Shown here piece after piece: positions 30,314 to 41,664 of a stretch of DNA of 64,000 nt. The notes beneath the pieces are model-generated. The model made no database searches. It was not told the origin of the DNA and saw only the letters and a program-made list of their open reading frames with translations. Every line of letters starts with the position of its first letter. Position 1 is the first letter of the stretch. Location: NCBI RefSeq assembly GCF_020148005.1, contig NZ_JAGXFD010000001.1:948719-1012718 (forward strand), written 5' to 3'. The stretch is from Modicisalibacter tunisiensis. Lineage in GTDB: Bacteria; Pseudomonadota; Gammaproteobacteria; Pseudomonadales; Halomonadaceae. The translations under genes were made by a program, and so were the position numbers.

Positions 30314-32395
30314 TCACACCTGCCCGTAGCGTCCGGCTTCCTCGCCCAGCCAGCGGCGGATCAGCGTCTCGGCGGCTTCGGGCGCTTCGGCGAGCAGCGC
30401 CCGGGCCAGCGGGTCGAGGCGCTCGAGCAGGTCGCGGTCGCGTTCCAGGTCGGCGATCTTCATCTGCGCCAGGCCGGTCTGGCGAGTGCCCAGTACCTCG
30501 CCGGGGCCGCGCAGCTCCAGGTCCTTCTCGGCGATGCGGAAACCGTCGCCGGTCTCGCGCATCACCGCCAGGCGCTCGCGGGAATGGGCCGACAGCGGCG
30601 GGTGATAGAGCAGCACGCAGAAGCTCTCGGTACTGCCGCGGCCGACCCGTCCACGCAGCTGATGAAGCTGCGACAGGCCCAGCCGTTCGGGGTTCTCGAT
30701 GATCATCAGGCTGGCGTTGGGCACGTCGACGCCCACCTCGATCACCGTGGTGGCGACCAGCAGGTCGAGTTCGCCGGCCTTGAAGGCGTCCATCACCGCG
30801 GCCTTCTCGGCGGCCTTCATGCGCCCGTGGACCAGCCCCACGGCGAGTTCCGGCAGGGCCTCGGTCAGGGCGTCGCGGGTCGCCTCGGCGGCCTGACACT
30901 GCAATGCCTCGGATTCCTCGATCAGCGTGCACACCCAGTAGGCCTGACGGCCCTCGGCACAGGCATGGCGGATGCGCGCGACCACCTCGGGGCGGCGCTC
31001 GTCGGCGACCGCCACGGTCTGCACCGGAGTGCGGCCGGGCGGCAGCTCGTCGATCACCGACAGGTCGAGGTCGGCGTAGGCGCTCATCGCCAGGGTGCGC
31101 GGGATCGGCGTGGCGGTCATGATCAGCTGGTGCGGCGTCAGGCCGCCGGCCTCGCCCTTCTGGCGCAGCGCCAGGCGCTGGTGGACGCCGAAGCGGTGCT
31201 GCTCGTCGACGATCGCCAGCCCCAGGCGCTGGAAGTGCACGTCGTCCTGGAACAGCGCGTGGGTGCCCACCACCACCCGGGCGCGGCCGTCGGCGATCGC
31301 CGCCTTGGTGTCGAGCCGGGCCTTGCCCTTGAGCTTGCCGGCCAGCCAGGCCACGTCGACGCCCAGCGGGGCGAACCAGTCGCGGAAGTTGCGAAAGTGC
31401 TGCTCGGCGAGGAGCTCGGTGGGTGCCATCACCGCCACCTGGCAGTCGCCGGCGATGGCGGCCAGCGCGGCCAGCGCCGCGACCACCGTCTTGCCCGAGC
31501 CGACATCGCCCTGGACCAGCCGCAGCATGGGGCGTTCGGTTTCCAGGTCGCGGGCGATCTCGTCGAGCACCCGGCGCTGGGCACCGGTCAGCGAGAACGG
31601 CAGCTGGGCGACGAAGCGCGCCTGCAGGCTGCGCCCGGAGGGCAGCGCGGGGGCGCCGTCGGCCTGGATGCGCAGGCGCACCTGGCGCAGGCTCAGCTGG
31701 TGGGCGAGCAGCTCCTCCAGCGCCAGGCGCCGCTGGGTGGGATGCGTGCCCGAGGCGAGGCGCTCGAGATCGGCGTCCGGGGGCGGCTCGTGCAGGTAGT
31801 GCAGGCAGGCGTGCAGCTCGGGCAGCCGGAAGCGCTCGCGCAGCGGCCCGGGGATGGCGTCGGGCAGGGCCGCCGGGTCGGCGTCGAGCGCCGCGAGCGC
31901 CTGGGCGATCAGGCCGCGCAGCCGCGGCTGGGTCAGCCCCTCGGTGGCCGGGTAGATCGGCGTCAGGTGGTCCTCGACCGGGGTCTCGCCCGGCGTCACC
32001 AGGCGGTACTCGGGATGGTAGAGCTCCAGTCCGGTGGCGCCGGCGCGGGCCTCGCCGAAGCCGCGCACCACCACCCCGGGGTGGAACTGCTGCTGCTGGG
32101 CCGGCGAGAAGTGGAAGAAGCGCAGGCTGAGGATGCCCGAGCCGTCCTTGAGGCGCACCAGCAGGCTGCGCCGGCGGCCCTTGACCACCTCGGCGGCGGC
32201 CACCTCGCCCTCGACGACGACCTCCATGCCGGCGCGCAGGGTGCCGATCGGCGTGATGCGGGTGCGGTCCTGGTAGCGCAGCGGCAGGTGCAGCAGCAGG
32301 TCGGCGACCTGCCGGATGCCCAGCCGGGCCAGCTTGCCGGCCAGCGCCTCGCCGACGCCGGTCAGCTCGGTGACGGAGGCATCGAGTCGGGTCAT
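30314..32395 (-). CDS. recG: ATP-dependent DNA helicase RecG
   Basis: A 693-aa branched-DNA helicase that remodels stalled replication forks and recombination intermediates. The N-terminal wedge/OB domain (GEVAAAEVVKGRRRSLLVRL) is followed by helicase motifs: Walker A GDVGSGKTVVAALAAL, the DEQH box IVDEQHRFGVHQR, motif III TATPIPRTLAMS, and the C-terminal QLRGRVGRG. Its ATG overlaps the oxyR stop codon (ATGA at 32392-32395), which implies translational coupling. Confidence 0.97.
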   Translation of the reverse strand: MTRLDASVTELTGVGEALAGKLARLGIRQVADLLLHLPLRYQDRTRITPIGTLRAGMEVVVEGEVAAAEVVKGRRRSLLVRLKDGSGILSLRFFHFSPAQQQQFHPGVVVRGFGEARAGATGLELYHPEYRLVTPGETPVEDHLTPIYPATEGLTQPRLRGLIAQALAALDADPAALPDAIPGPLRERFRLPELHACLHYLHEPPPDADLERLASGTHPTQRRLALEELLAHQLSLRQVRLRIQADGAPALPSGRSLQARFVAQLPFSLTGAQRRVLDEIARDLETERPMLRLVQGDVGSGKTVVAALAALAAIAGDCQVAVMAPTELLAEQHFRNFRDWFAPLGVDVAWLAGKLKGKARLDTKAAIADGRARVVVGTHALFQDDVHFQRLGLAIVDEQHRFGVHQRLALRQKGEAGGLTPHQLIMTATPIPRTLAMSAYADLDLSVIDELPPGRTPVQTVAVADERRPEVVARIRHACAEGRQAYWVCTLIEESEALQCQAAEATRDALTEALPELAVGLVHGRMKAAEKAAVMDAFKAGELDLLVATTVIEVGVDVPNASLMIIENPERLGLSQLHQLRGRVGRGSTESFCVLLYHPPLSAHSRERLAVMRETGDGFRIAEKDLELRGPGEVLGTRQTGLAQMKIADLERDRDLLERLDPLARALLAEAPEAAETLIRRWLGEEAGRYGQV

Positions 32396-33318
32396 GCCGG
32401 CTCGGGGTCGCCCTGACGCCAGCGGCAGCGCTCGATGGCCTCGATCACCGCATCGATCGCCCGGGGCCGCGGGAAGCTGGCCCGCCAGGCGATGGCCACG
32501 GTGCGGCTGGGCGCCTCGGGGGCGAAGGGCCGGCTCTCGAGCAGCCCGGACTCGTAGTGGCTGGTGCCGATCGCCGAGCTCGGCAGCACCGTCACCCCCA
32601 GCCGCGAGGCGACCATGTGGCGGATGGTCTCCAGCGAGCCGCCCTCGGCGGTCAGGGTGTTGGAGGGGCTGTTGAGCTGGGCGCCGATCGCCGGGCAGGC
32701 CTCGAGGATCTGGTCGCGGAAGCAGTGCCCCTCGCCGAGCAGCAGCAGCCGCTCGTTGACCAGGTCGTCCTTGTCGATGCAGGCCTTCCGCGTCCACGGA
32801 TGGTCGCTGGGCATCAGCACTTCGAAGGGCTCCTCGTAGAGCGGCCGGGTGACCACGTCGGTCTCGGTGAAGGGCAGCGCGACGATGATCGCGTCGAGCT
32901 CGCCGCTGCGCAGCTTGCGGCGCAGGTCGGCGGTGAAGCCCTCCTCGATGTACAGCGGCATCTTCGGCGAGCTGCGCGTCAGCTCGGGAATCAGGTAGGG
33001 GAAGAGGTAGGGGCCGATGGTGTAGATCGCGCCGATGCGCAGCGGGCTGCTGAGCTGGTCCTTGCCCTCGTTGGCCAGCTCGCGGATCACGCTGGCCTGC
33101 TCGAGCACGCGCTGGGCCTGCTCGACCACCTTCTCGCCCAGCGGGGTCACCTGAACCGTCGACTTGGAGCGCTCGAACAGCGCCACTCCGAGCTCCTCCT
33201 CGAGCTTCTTCACGGCCACGGAGAGGGTGGGCTGCGAGACGAAGCAACGCTCGGCGGCGCGGCCGAAATGCCGCTCCTGCGCCAAGGTTACGATATAGCG
33301 GAGTTCTGTTAGAGTCAT
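32392..33318 (-). CDS. oxyR: Hydrogen peroxide-sensing LysR-family activator OxyR
   Basis: A 308-aa LysR regulator. The N-terminal helix-turn-helix contains FVSQPTLSVAVKKLEEELG. The redox centre is intact: GEGHCFRDQILEAC has two cysteines nine residues apart, as in E. coli Cys199 and Cys208. It should activate peroxide-defence genes; none lie next to it. The start at 33318 (MTLTELRYIV) is the family start. It is cotranscribed with recG and divergent from the SDR gene, 71 bp away. Confidence 0.95.
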   Translation of the reverse strand: MTLTELRYIVTLAQERHFGRAAERCFVSQPTLSVAVKKLEEELGVALFERSKSTVQVTPLGEKVVEQAQRVLEQASVIRELANEGKDQLSSPLRIGAIYTIGPYLFPYLIPELTRSSPKMPLYIEEGFTADLRRKLRSGELDAIIVALPFTETDVVTRPLYEEPFEVLMPSDHPWTRKACIDKDDLVNERLLLLGEGHCFRDQILEACPAIGAQLNSPSNTLTAEGGSLETIRHMVASRLGVTVLPSSAIGTSHYESGLLESRPFAPEAPSRTVAIAWRASFPRPRAIDAVIEAIERCRWRQGDPEPA

Positions 33319-33389
33319 GGCTGGGCCCGCGGGGGCTCGTCCTGTTGCAACGGATGGTTGATGTCGTTTTACCAAGGAGCCAGGTAAAG

Positions 33390-34265
33390 GTGAAGAATAC
33401 CAGTCTCATTCTCGGTTGTGGGGATGTCGGTACCGCGCTGGGGCGGCTGCTGGCCGCGGCCGGGCAGCGTGTGGTCGGTGTGCGGCGCAACCCCTCGGCG
33501 CTGGAGGGCACCGGCATCGAGCCGCTGGCGCTGGACGTGACCGATGCCGAGGCGCTGTCGGCCATGCCCGAAGCCGACATCGTGGTCTACGCGGCGAGTG
33601 CCGACCGCTTCGAGGAGAGCGCCTACCAGGCGGCCTATCCCGATGGTCTGAAGGCGGTGCTCGGCGAGCTCGAGGGGCGTGACCGGCCGCCACGGCACGT
33701 GTTCTTCGTCTCCTCGACCGGTGTCTACGCCCAGCAGGACGGCGAGACGGTCGACGAGACCTCGCCCACCGAGCCGCGCGGTTTCTCCGGCCAGCTGATG
33801 CTGGCCGCCGAGCGTGCCCTGCTCGACAGCCGTCTGCCCGGTACCGTGGTGCGCTTCTCGGGCATCTACGGCCCCGGCCGCGACCGGCTGATCCGTCAGG
33901 TGCGCGAAGGCCGGGTGGCGCCCGCCGTGCCGTCGATGTACACCAACCGCATCCATCGCGACGACTGCGCCGGCGTGCTCGCCCACCTGATCGAGCGTGC
34001 GCTGACCGACCAGCCGCTGGAGGCGCTCTACCTGGCCAGCGACTGCGAGCCGGTGCCGCTGCACGACGTCACCGCCTGGCTGGCCAGGCGGCTGAAGATC
34101 GAGTCCACCGAGACCATGCAGTCGCCGCTGCGGCGGCGCTCCAGCAAGCGCTGCGACAATACCCGCCTGTGCGAGACCGGCTACCGTTTCCGCTTCCCGA
34201 CCTTCCGCGAGGGCTACGCCCAGGTGCTCGCCGAGGCCGACCCGGCCGCGCCCGAGAAGGCCTGA
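33390..34265 (+). CDS. NAD-dependent epimerase/dehydratase-like SDR protein (YeeZ-like)
   Basis: A 291-aa atypical short-chain dehydrogenase. The nucleotide-binding loop LGCGDVGTALGRLL is at the N-terminus, followed by VFFVSSTGVYAQQDG, the TVVRFSGIYGPGR block and NRIHRDDCAGVLAHL. These fit the extended SDR/YeeZ group; the substrate is unknown and the canonical YxxxK is not obvious. The start is a GTG at 33390 behind AAGGAG. Its promoter region is shared with oxyR. Confidence 0.82.
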   Translation: MKNTSLILGCGDVGTALGRLLAAAGQRVVGVRRNPSALEGTGIEPLALDVTDAEALSAMPEADIVVYAASADRFEESAYQAAYPDGLKAVLGELEGRDRPPRHVFFVSSTGVYAQQDGETVDETSPTEPRGFSGQLMLAAERALLDSRLPGTVVRFSGIYGPGRDRLIRQVREGRVAPAVPSMYTNRIHRDDCAGVLAHLIERALTDQPLEALYLASDCEPVPLHDVTAWLARRLKIESTETMQSPLRRRSSKRCDNTRLCETGYRFRFPTFREGYAQVLAEADPAAPEKA

Positions 34266-34286
34266 GCCGCGCGCCCGTGCCCCTGT

Positions 34287-34820
34287 TCAATGCCGGGTGC
34301 GGGCCAGCGTGACATACTCGTGAGTGCCGTGGCGGGACGTCGAGGCCACCAGCGCCGCCGCCCGGTAGTGCCAGTCGAGCGGCGTCGGCCGCCAGCCCTC
34401 GGGCGGTGCGCCGGCGCGACGCAGCAGGGTGACGTGGGGCGTGAAGGCGCCGGGCGAGCGTACGCCCAGCCCGGCATCATCGGCCAGCGCGGCCAGGCGG
34501 TCATGCAGCGTCGCGAGCGCCTCGGCCCCCGCGTCGCCGCCTGCCCAGACCACCCCGGCCCGGGGAAAGTGCCCGCCGGCCCGGGGAAAGTGCCCGATCC
34601 GCGACAGCGTCCAGGTGCCGGGGGCGATGGCCCGTTCCCGGGTCGACGCCGCCAGGGCATCGGCCTGCGGGGCGCTTGCCTCGCCGAGAAACGCCAGTGT
34701 CAGGTGCAGCTTGTCCGGCGGCGTGGCGCGTCCGCCGCAGCGGTGCCGCGCCTCCCGACCCAGCGCCGCGAGTTGCTCGCGCAGCGCCGGGCCCGGCCAT
34801 AGCGCAAAGAACAGGCGCAT
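34287..34820 (-). CDS. thpR: RNA 2',3'-cyclic phosphodiesterase (2'-5' RNA ligase family)
   Basis: A 177-aa 2H phosphoesterase. Both HxT motifs are present: LHLTLAFLGEA and FTPHVTLLRRAG. The start MRLFFALWPG is the family N-terminus, with GGAG upstream. Family enzymes open 2',3'-cyclic phosphates on RNA ends and can join 2'-5' linkages in vitro. It converges with the SDR gene and has an inverted-repeat element just upstream. Confidence 0.92.
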   Translation of the reverse strand: MRLFFALWPGPALREQLAALGREARHRCGGRATPPDKLHLTLAFLGEASAPQADALAASTRERAIAPGTWTLSRIGHFPRAGGHFPRAGVVWAGGDAGAEALATLHDRLAALADDAGLGVRSPGAFTPHVTLLRRAGAPPEGWRPTPLDWHYRAAALVASTSRHGTHEYVTLARTRH

Positions 34821-34866
34821 GCCTTGCTCCGATGGTGAGCGGCGCTTCAAAACCGCTCACCTTGGT

Positions 34867-35012
34867 TAAGAAAGCGGTTCACGATCGTCACGAGCGATGG
34901 CGAGGCAAGGCGAAATGCCTCGAGTGAGCGCAGTTTACCGCGGTAAATGAGCATCACGAGAGGGATTTCAACGCCGCATCGCCGAGCGCAGTAGATCGTG
35001 CACCGTTTTCAG
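34867..35012. repeat. Intergenic inverted-repeat element, copy B
   Basis: About 146 bp whose core (34889-34990) aligns with the element at 52820-52980. Shared blocks, with small differences, are ACGAGCGA, CAAGGC, GAGCGCAGTTTAC, TAAATGAGCAT and GCCGAGCGCAG. The ends form an imperfect inverted repeat: GAAAGCGGTTCACGATC opposite the complement of GATCGTGCACCGTTTTC. It fills the gap between thpR and ridA and overlaps the ridA stop codon. It looks like a degenerate copy of a small non-autonomous element. Confidence 0.65.
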
Positions 35013-35398
35013 TCGCCGATGACCATCACCGCTTCGGCTTCTACCTGACTGCCCTTCGGCAGCGCCTTCACGCCCACCGCGGCGCGCGCCGGGTAGGGCG
35101 GCTTGAAGAACTCCTCCATCACCTCGTTGACCACGGCGAAGTTGTCCAGGTCGACCAGGTAGAGGTTGAGCTTGACGATGTCCTGCAGCGAGCCGGCGGC
35201 TTCCTCGCAGACCGCGGCCAGGTTGGTGAAGACTTGGCGCGTCTGGGCACGGAAGTCCTCGGAGACGATCGCCATGCTTTCCGGGTCCAGGGGAATCTGG
35301 CCGGACAGGTAGACGGTGTTGCCGGCCTTGATGGCCTGGGAGTAGGGGCCGATGGCGGCGGGCGCCTTGCTGGTCTGGATGACGGCCTTGTTGCTCAT
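35009..35398 (-). CDS. ridA: RidA-family 2-iminobutanoate/2-iminopropanoate deaminase
   Basis: A 129-aa trimeric enzyme that removes reactive enamine/imine intermediates released by PLP enzymes. Family marks are [25 protein letters not shown] near the N-terminus (given by its ends), the substrate-binding Arg in [16 protein letters not shown], and the closing [17 protein letters not shown] precedes the ATG. Its place after spoT is common in gammaproteobacteria. Confidence 0.95.
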   Translation of the reverse strand: MSNKAVIQTSKAPAAIGPYSQAIKAGNTVYLSGQIPLDPESMAIVSEDFRAQTRQVFTNLAAVCEEAAGSLQDIVKLNLYLVDLDNFAVVNEVMEEFFKPPYPARAAVGVKALPKGSQVEAEAVMVIGD

Positions 35399-35448
35399 GA
35401 CGGATCTCCTTGCTTGTCGTTGCGCCTGGCCCGGGGCCGGCAGGATAG

Positions 35449-35496
35449 AAAAAACACGACGCCCGCCGCGCCGCGGTGAGGCGGCGCGACGGGCGT
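35449..35496 (-). terminator. Rho-independent terminator after spoT
   Basis: On the minus strand, a 16-bp GC-rich stem with one mismatch or wobble (35481-35496 with 35459-35474, 6-nt loop) is followed within a few bases by TTTTTT. It lies just after the spoT stop and should end the gmk-rpoZ-spoT transcript, giving ridA its own promoter. Confidence 0.8.
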
Positions 35497-35503
35497 TGCG
35501 GAT

Positions 35504-37645
35504 TCAGTTGCGGATGCGGTTGATCCGGCCGACGTGCGGCTGGTTGCGAATCCGCTTGATGATGCGGGCCAGATGCACGCGATCGCGCACGGCCAGCGTC
35601 AGGTTGACGATCGACAGCCGGGCGTCGCGTTCCTCGATGCCGATGCGCTCGATGTTGGCATCGGCGTCGGTGACCACGCTGGCCAGCTCGGCCACCAGGC
35701 CGCGCCGGGTCTCCATCTCGATGCGCAGGGTGACCGGGAAGTCGCCGCTGACCTCGTCGGCCCACTTCAGGGCGAACAGTTTATCCGGATCGTCGCGCTT
35801 CAAGTCTTCCAGATTGCGACAGTCGACGCGGTGCACGACGATGCCCTTGCCCACCGACAGATGCCCGATGATCGCATCCCCGGGCAGCGGATGACAGCAG
35901 CGCGCGAAGTTCAGCACCATGCCCTCGGTGCCGCTGATCACCACCGGCGCCTCCTGCGAGCCCGGCGTGGCGGCGGGATGCGAGATCGCCGGCGTCTCGC
36001 CGGTCTGCACCAGGTGGCGGGCGACGGCATAGGCCATGCGGTTGCCCAGGCCGATCGATTCCAGCAGGTCGTCGGCGGTGCGCACGTCCAGCGATTCCAG
36101 GACCCGCGGCAGGCGGGCGTCGGGCAGCTCCTCGAGGCTGGTCTCGAAATCGGCCAGCGCCTTGTTGAGCAGCCGCCGACCGAGCTGGATCGACTCGGTG
36201 CGCTGCTGGTTCTTGAGCGCATGGCGGATCGCCGAGCGCGCCTTGGCGGTGACCACGAAACTCAGCCAGGCGAGGTTGGGCCGGGCGCCGGGGGCGGTGA
36301 TGATCTCCAGCGTCTGGCCGCTCTCCAGGCGGCTCGACAGCGGCGCCAGGTGGCGGTCGATCCGGCAGGCGATGCAGCTGTTGCCGATGTCGGTGTGGAC
36401 CATGTAGGCGAAGTCCACCGCCGTGGCGCCCTGCGGCATCTCCATGATGTCGCCCTTGGGGGTGAACACGTAGATGTCGTCGGGGAAGAGGTCGTTCTTG
36501 ACGTGCTCGATGAACTCCAGCGAGTTGCCGGCATGGCGCTGCATCTCGAGCAGGCCGCGCACCCACTCCCGGGCCCGGGCATGGCTGCCGGCGGCGATCG
36601 GCCGCTCGGTCTGGCCGGCCTTGTAGAGCCAGTGGGCGGCGATGCCGTTGTTGGCCATCGCCTCCATCTCGCGGGTGCGGATCTGCACCTCGATGGGCAT
36701 GCCGTTGGCGCCGAACAGCGTGGTGTGCAGGCTCTGGTAGCCGTTGGCCTTGGGGATGGCGATGTAGTCCTTGAAGCGCCCGGGCACCGGCTTGTAGAGG
36801 TTGTGCACCGCGCCGAGGATGCGATAGCAGGTGTCGACGTCCTCGGTGATGATGCGAAAGCCGAACACGTCCATGATCTCGGCGAACGACTTGCGCTGGT
36901 CGCGCATCTTGCGATAGATCGACAGCAGGTGCTTCTGGCGGCCGATCACCGTGCCCGGCAGGCCCTCGTCGTCGAGGCCGTGCTGCAGGCTGGTCTGCAC
37001 CTGGCGCATCATCGTCCGGCGGTTGCCGCGGGCCTTGGCGACGGCGCGCTTGATGCGCTCGGCGCGCATCGGGTAGATCGCCTGGAAGGACAGGTCCTCG
37101 AGCTCGACGCGGATGGTGTTGATGCCCAGCCGGCCGGCGATACGGGCGTAGATCTCCAGCGTCTCGCGGGCGATGCGGCGCTTCTTGTCGGGGCGCAGCG
37201 CGCCCAGGGTGCGCATGTTGTGCAGCCGGTCGGCGAGCTTGACGATGATCACGCGGATGTCCTGGGACATCGCCATGACCATCTTCTGGAAGTTCTCGGC
37301 CTGGGCGACCGCCTTGTCCTCGAAGGTGATCTGGGTCAGCTTGGAGACGCCGTCGACCAGCTCGGCGACCGCCTCGCCGAACTGCGCGGCCAGGGCCTCC
37401 TTGGTCACGCCGGTATCCTCGATCACGTCGTGCAGCATGGCCGCCATCAGGCTCTGATGGTCCATGTGCATGTTGGCGAGGATGTTGGAGACCGCCAGGG
37501 GATGGGTGACGTAGGGTTCGCCGGAGCGCCGACGCTGGCCGTCGTGGGCCTGCTCGGCATAGTAGAAGGCACGCTTGACCTGCCGGATCTCGTCCTGCGG
37601 GAGATAGCCGCCGAGGCGGTCAGCCAGGTCGTCAATGGTGAACAT
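35504..37645 (-). CDS. spoT: Bifunctional (p)ppGpp synthetase/hydrolase SpoT
   Basis: A 713-aa RSH enzyme controlling the stringent response. The N-terminal HD hydrolase is intact (MAAMLHDVIEDTGV, KLADRLHNMRTL). The synthetase domain follows (IYRKMRDQRKSF, FRIITEDVDTCYRILG, KANGYQSLHTTLFG), then the TGS domain (VFTPKGDIMEMPQGATAVDF) and a C-terminal ACT domain. The intact HD motif separates it from RelA. It lies downstream of rpoZ and gmk in the usual order. Confidence 0.97.
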   Translation of the reverse strand: MFTIDDLADRLGGYLPQDEIRQVKRAFYYAEQAHDGQRRRSGEPYVTHPLAVSNILANMHMDHQSLMAAMLHDVIEDTGVTKEALAAQFGEAVAELVDGVSKLTQITFEDKAVAQAENFQKMVMAMSQDIRVIIVKLADRLHNMRTLGALRPDKKRRIARETLEIYARIAGRLGINTIRVELEDLSFQAIYPMRAERIKRAVAKARGNRRTMMRQVQTSLQHGLDDEGLPGTVIGRQKHLLSIYRKMRDQRKSFAEIMDVFGFRIITEDVDTCYRILGAVHNLYKPVPGRFKDYIAIPKANGYQSLHTTLFGANGMPIEVQIRTREMEAMANNGIAAHWLYKAGQTERPIAAGSHARAREWVRGLLEMQRHAGNSLEFIEHVKNDLFPDDIYVFTPKGDIMEMPQGATAVDFAYMVHTDIGNSCIACRIDRHLAPLSSRLESGQTLEIITAPGARPNLAWLSFVVTAKARSAIRHALKNQQRTESIQLGRRLLNKALADFETSLEELPDARLPRVLESLDVRTADDLLESIGLGNRMAYAVARHLVQTGETPAISHPAATPGSQEAPVVISGTEGMVLNFARCCHPLPGDAIIGHLSVGKGIVVHRVDCRNLEDLKRDDPDKLFALKWADEVSGDFPVTLRIEMETRRGLVAELASVVTDADANIERIGIEERDARLSIVNLTLAVRDRVHLARIIKRIRNQPHVGRINRIRN

Positions 37646-37749
37646 GCAGCGCGCCTATGGTCGGTAACCTCGTGGAAGCGGACTCCGGCCCCTCGACGGC
37701 CCGCGCGAGCGGACCGGGAGCGGGCGATCGATGGCAGCGGGGGCGGGCC

Positions 37750-38004
37750 TCAGGCCTCCGGTTCGGCGCTCGGCTCGGGCCGGACGCGCACCGGGGCCTC
37801 GATCGGCTCATCGAGCACGTTCTCGTCGATCTTGCCGGCGGCGATCTCGCGCAGCGCCATCACGGTGGGCTTGTCGTTTTCCCAGGGCAGCTGGGCGTCG
37901 CGGGTGCCGCGCGCCAGCTGCCGGGCACGCTGGGAGGAGATCATCACCAGCTTGAAACGATTCTCGACGTGGTCGAGACAGTCTTCTACGGTAACTCGCG
38001 CCAT
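37750..38004 (-). CDS. rpoZ: DNA-directed RNA polymerase subunit omega
   Basis: An 84-aa subunit that supports beta' folding and forms part of the ppGpp site on RNA polymerase. The N-terminus [20 protein letters not shown] and the [12 protein letters not shown] helix are diagnostic. The C-terminal tail is short and acidic/proline-rich. It lies between gmk and spoT, as in most gammaproteobacteria. Confidence 0.97.
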   Translation of the reverse strand: MARVTVEDCLDHVENRFKLVMISSQRARQLARGTRDAQLPWENDKPTVMALREIAAGKIDENVLDEPIEAPVRVRPEPSAEPEA

Positions 38005-38080
38005 GGACGGTCTTCCTGAAATTGCCTGTGAGAGCGGATTCGCGGGCGCGATCGATGATCGCGCGGTAGGACATTCGAGT

Positions 38081-40009
<1,929 letters not shown>

Positions 40010-40030
40010 TCCCCCTGCCTGGAGTCCGAC

Positions 40031-41080
40031 ATGACCGCATCCCCCTCCACCCTGCGCCTCCGCCGCCCCGACGACTGGCACCTGCACCTGCGTGACGGCG
40101 AGCTGATGGCCTTCGTGCTGCCCTACACCAGCGCCGTCTACGCGCGGGCCATCGTCATGCCCAACCTGGCGCCGCCGGTGACCACCCTGGAGGCGGCCGA
40201 GGCCTATCGGCGGCGCATCCTCGACGCCCTGCCGGCGGGCCACGACTTCACCCCGCTGATGACCTGCTATCTCAACGAGAGCGTCACCGCGCAGACCCTG
40301 GAGGAGGGCCATGCCCGGGGCCTGTTGACCGCCGCCAAGCTCTACCCGGCCAACGCCACCACCAACTCGGCCCACGGCGTGCGCGACGTCAAGGCGATCT
40401 ATCCGCTGTTCGAGGTCATGCAGCGCATCGGCATGCCGCTGCTGATCCACGGCGAGGTGACCGACGCCGCGGTGGACATCTTCGACCGCGAGAAGGTGTT
40501 CATCGATGCGGTACTGGAGGACATTCGCCGGCAGTTCCCCGAACTCAAGGTGGTCTTCGAGCACATCACCACCGCCGAGGCCGCCCAGTACGTGCTCGAG
40601 GGCAGCGAGACCCTGGCGGCGACGGTCACCCCCCAGCATCTGGCCCACAACCGCAACGACATGCTGGTCGGCGGCATCCGCCCGCACCTCTACTGCCTGC
40701 CGATCCTCAAGCGCGGCAGCCACCAGCAGGCGCTGCGCGACGCCGTGGCCAGCGGCCATCCGCGCTTCTTCCTGGGCACCGACTCGGCCCCGCACCTGGC
40801 CCACACCAAGGAGACCGCCTGCGGCTGCGCCGGGGTGTTCAACGCGCCCCATGCGCTGGAGGTCTACGCCACGGTGTTCGAGGCGATCGGCGCGCTCGAC
40901 CGCTTCGAGGCCTTCTGCGCGGAGAACGGGCCGCGCTTCTACGGCCTGCCGCTCAACGAGGGCACGCTCGAGCTCGAGCGCCGGCCATGCGACGTGCCGG
41001 AGACGATCGCCTGCGGCGAGGAGCACCTGGTGCCGTTCCGGGCCGGCGAGACGCTGCCCTGGCGGCTGCGGCGGGACTGA
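40031..41080 (+). CDS. pyrC: Dihydroorotase
   Basis: A 349-aa class II dihydroorotase of pyrimidine synthesis. Zinc-binding residues are visible in [13 protein letters not shown], the carbamylated lysine in [13 protein letters not shown], then [16 protein letters not shown] and the catalytic Asp in [15 protein letters not shown]. Full length compared with E. coli PyrC (about 348 aa). It follows the MFS gene closely and may share its transcript. Confidence 0.97.
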   Translation: MTASPSTLRLRRPDDWHLHLRDGELMAFVLPYTSAVYARAIVMPNLAPPVTTLEAAEAYRRRILDALPAGHDFTPLMTCYLNESVTAQTLEEGHARGLLTAAKLYPANATTNSAHGVRDVKAIYPLFEVMQRIGMPLLIHGEVTDAAVDIFDREKVFIDAVLEDIRRQFPELKVVFEHITTAEAAQYVLEGSETLAATVTPQHLAHNRNDMLVGGIRPHLYCLPILKRGSHQQALRDAVASGHPRFFLGTDSAPHLAHTKETACGCAGVFNAPHALEVYATVFEAIGALDRFEAFCAENGPRFYGLPLNEGTLELERRPCDVPETIACGEEHLVPFRAGETLPWRLRRD

Positions 41081-41093
41081 GGCGGCGACCATC

Positions 41094-41127
41094 GGCCACC
41101 CCGGCATCCTCGACGCTCGGGGTGGCC
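41094..41127. terminator. Possible terminator hairpin after pyrC
   Basis: The arms GGCCACCCC (41094-41102) and GGGGTGGCC (41119-41127) are perfectly complementary with a 16-nt loop, 13 bp after the pyrC stop codon. There is no T-run, so termination is uncertain. Confidence 0.35.
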
Positions 41128-41149
41128 GGGGGCATGGCAAGGCACTATG

Positions 41150-41165
41150 ATAGTTCGTTAGCTAT
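41150..41165. promoter_or_regulatory. Candidate MarR-family operator
   Basis: The near-palindrome ATAGTTCGTTAGCTAT lies 25 bp before the marR-like start in an AT-rich stretch within otherwise GC-rich DNA. MarR/SlyA regulators bind such AT-rich palindromes and often repress their own efflux operons. Inferred from symmetry and position. Confidence 0.35.
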
Positions 41166-41190
41166 TCATGTGTCTGGGGAACAATTTGCC

Positions 41191-41664
41191 ATGCCCACTA
41201 CCCGTAGCTCATCCCGCGAACGCTTCGGCGCCCAGCTCGGCCAGGTGGCCCGGCTGTGGCGTGCCGAGATCGACCGGCGCCTGGCGCCCTACGGCCTGAC
41301 CGAGTCGCGCTGGCGCATCCTCTGGCAGCTGTCCCGGGCCCGCGAGCCGCTGACCCAGAAGGCCCTGGCCGCGGCGGTCAACGTCCAGGGGCCGACCCTG
41401 GTCCGCTCCCTGGATACCCTGGAGAGCGAAGGGCTGATCGAGCGCCGGACGGTGCCCGGTGACCGGCGCATCAAGGTGGTCGAACTGACCGTGCGCGCGA
41501 CGCCGATCCTCGAGCGTATCCAGACGGTGGTGACCGGCGTGCGCGCCGAACTCTTCGACGATATCGACCCCGATGCGCTGGATACCTGCCTCGAGGTGCT
41601 CGAGCGCCTCGCCGTGCGTCTGGGCGCCGACGAGCCGGCCTCGCCGCCGGAGCGCGGGGCATGA
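41191..41664 (+). CDS. MarR-family (SlyA-like) transcriptional regulator
   Basis: A 157-aa winged-helix regulator. The helix-turn-helix and wing are seen in LTQKALAAAVNVQGPTLVRS and ERRTVPGDRRIKVVELT. The SRWRILWQL helix is typical of SlyA/MarR. Its stop codon overlaps the start of the membrane-fusion protein gene (ATGA at 41661), so regulator, adaptor and pump form one operon. Likely a local repressor released by toxic aromatic compounds, by analogy with family members. Confidence 0.92.
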   Translation: MPTTRSSSRERFGAQLGQVARLWRAEIDRRLAPYGLTESRWRILWQLSRAREPLTQKALAAAVNVQGPTLVRSLDTLESEGLIERRTVPGDRRIKVVELTVRATPILERIQTVVTGVRAELFDDIDPDALDTCLEVLERLAVRLGADEPASPPERGA

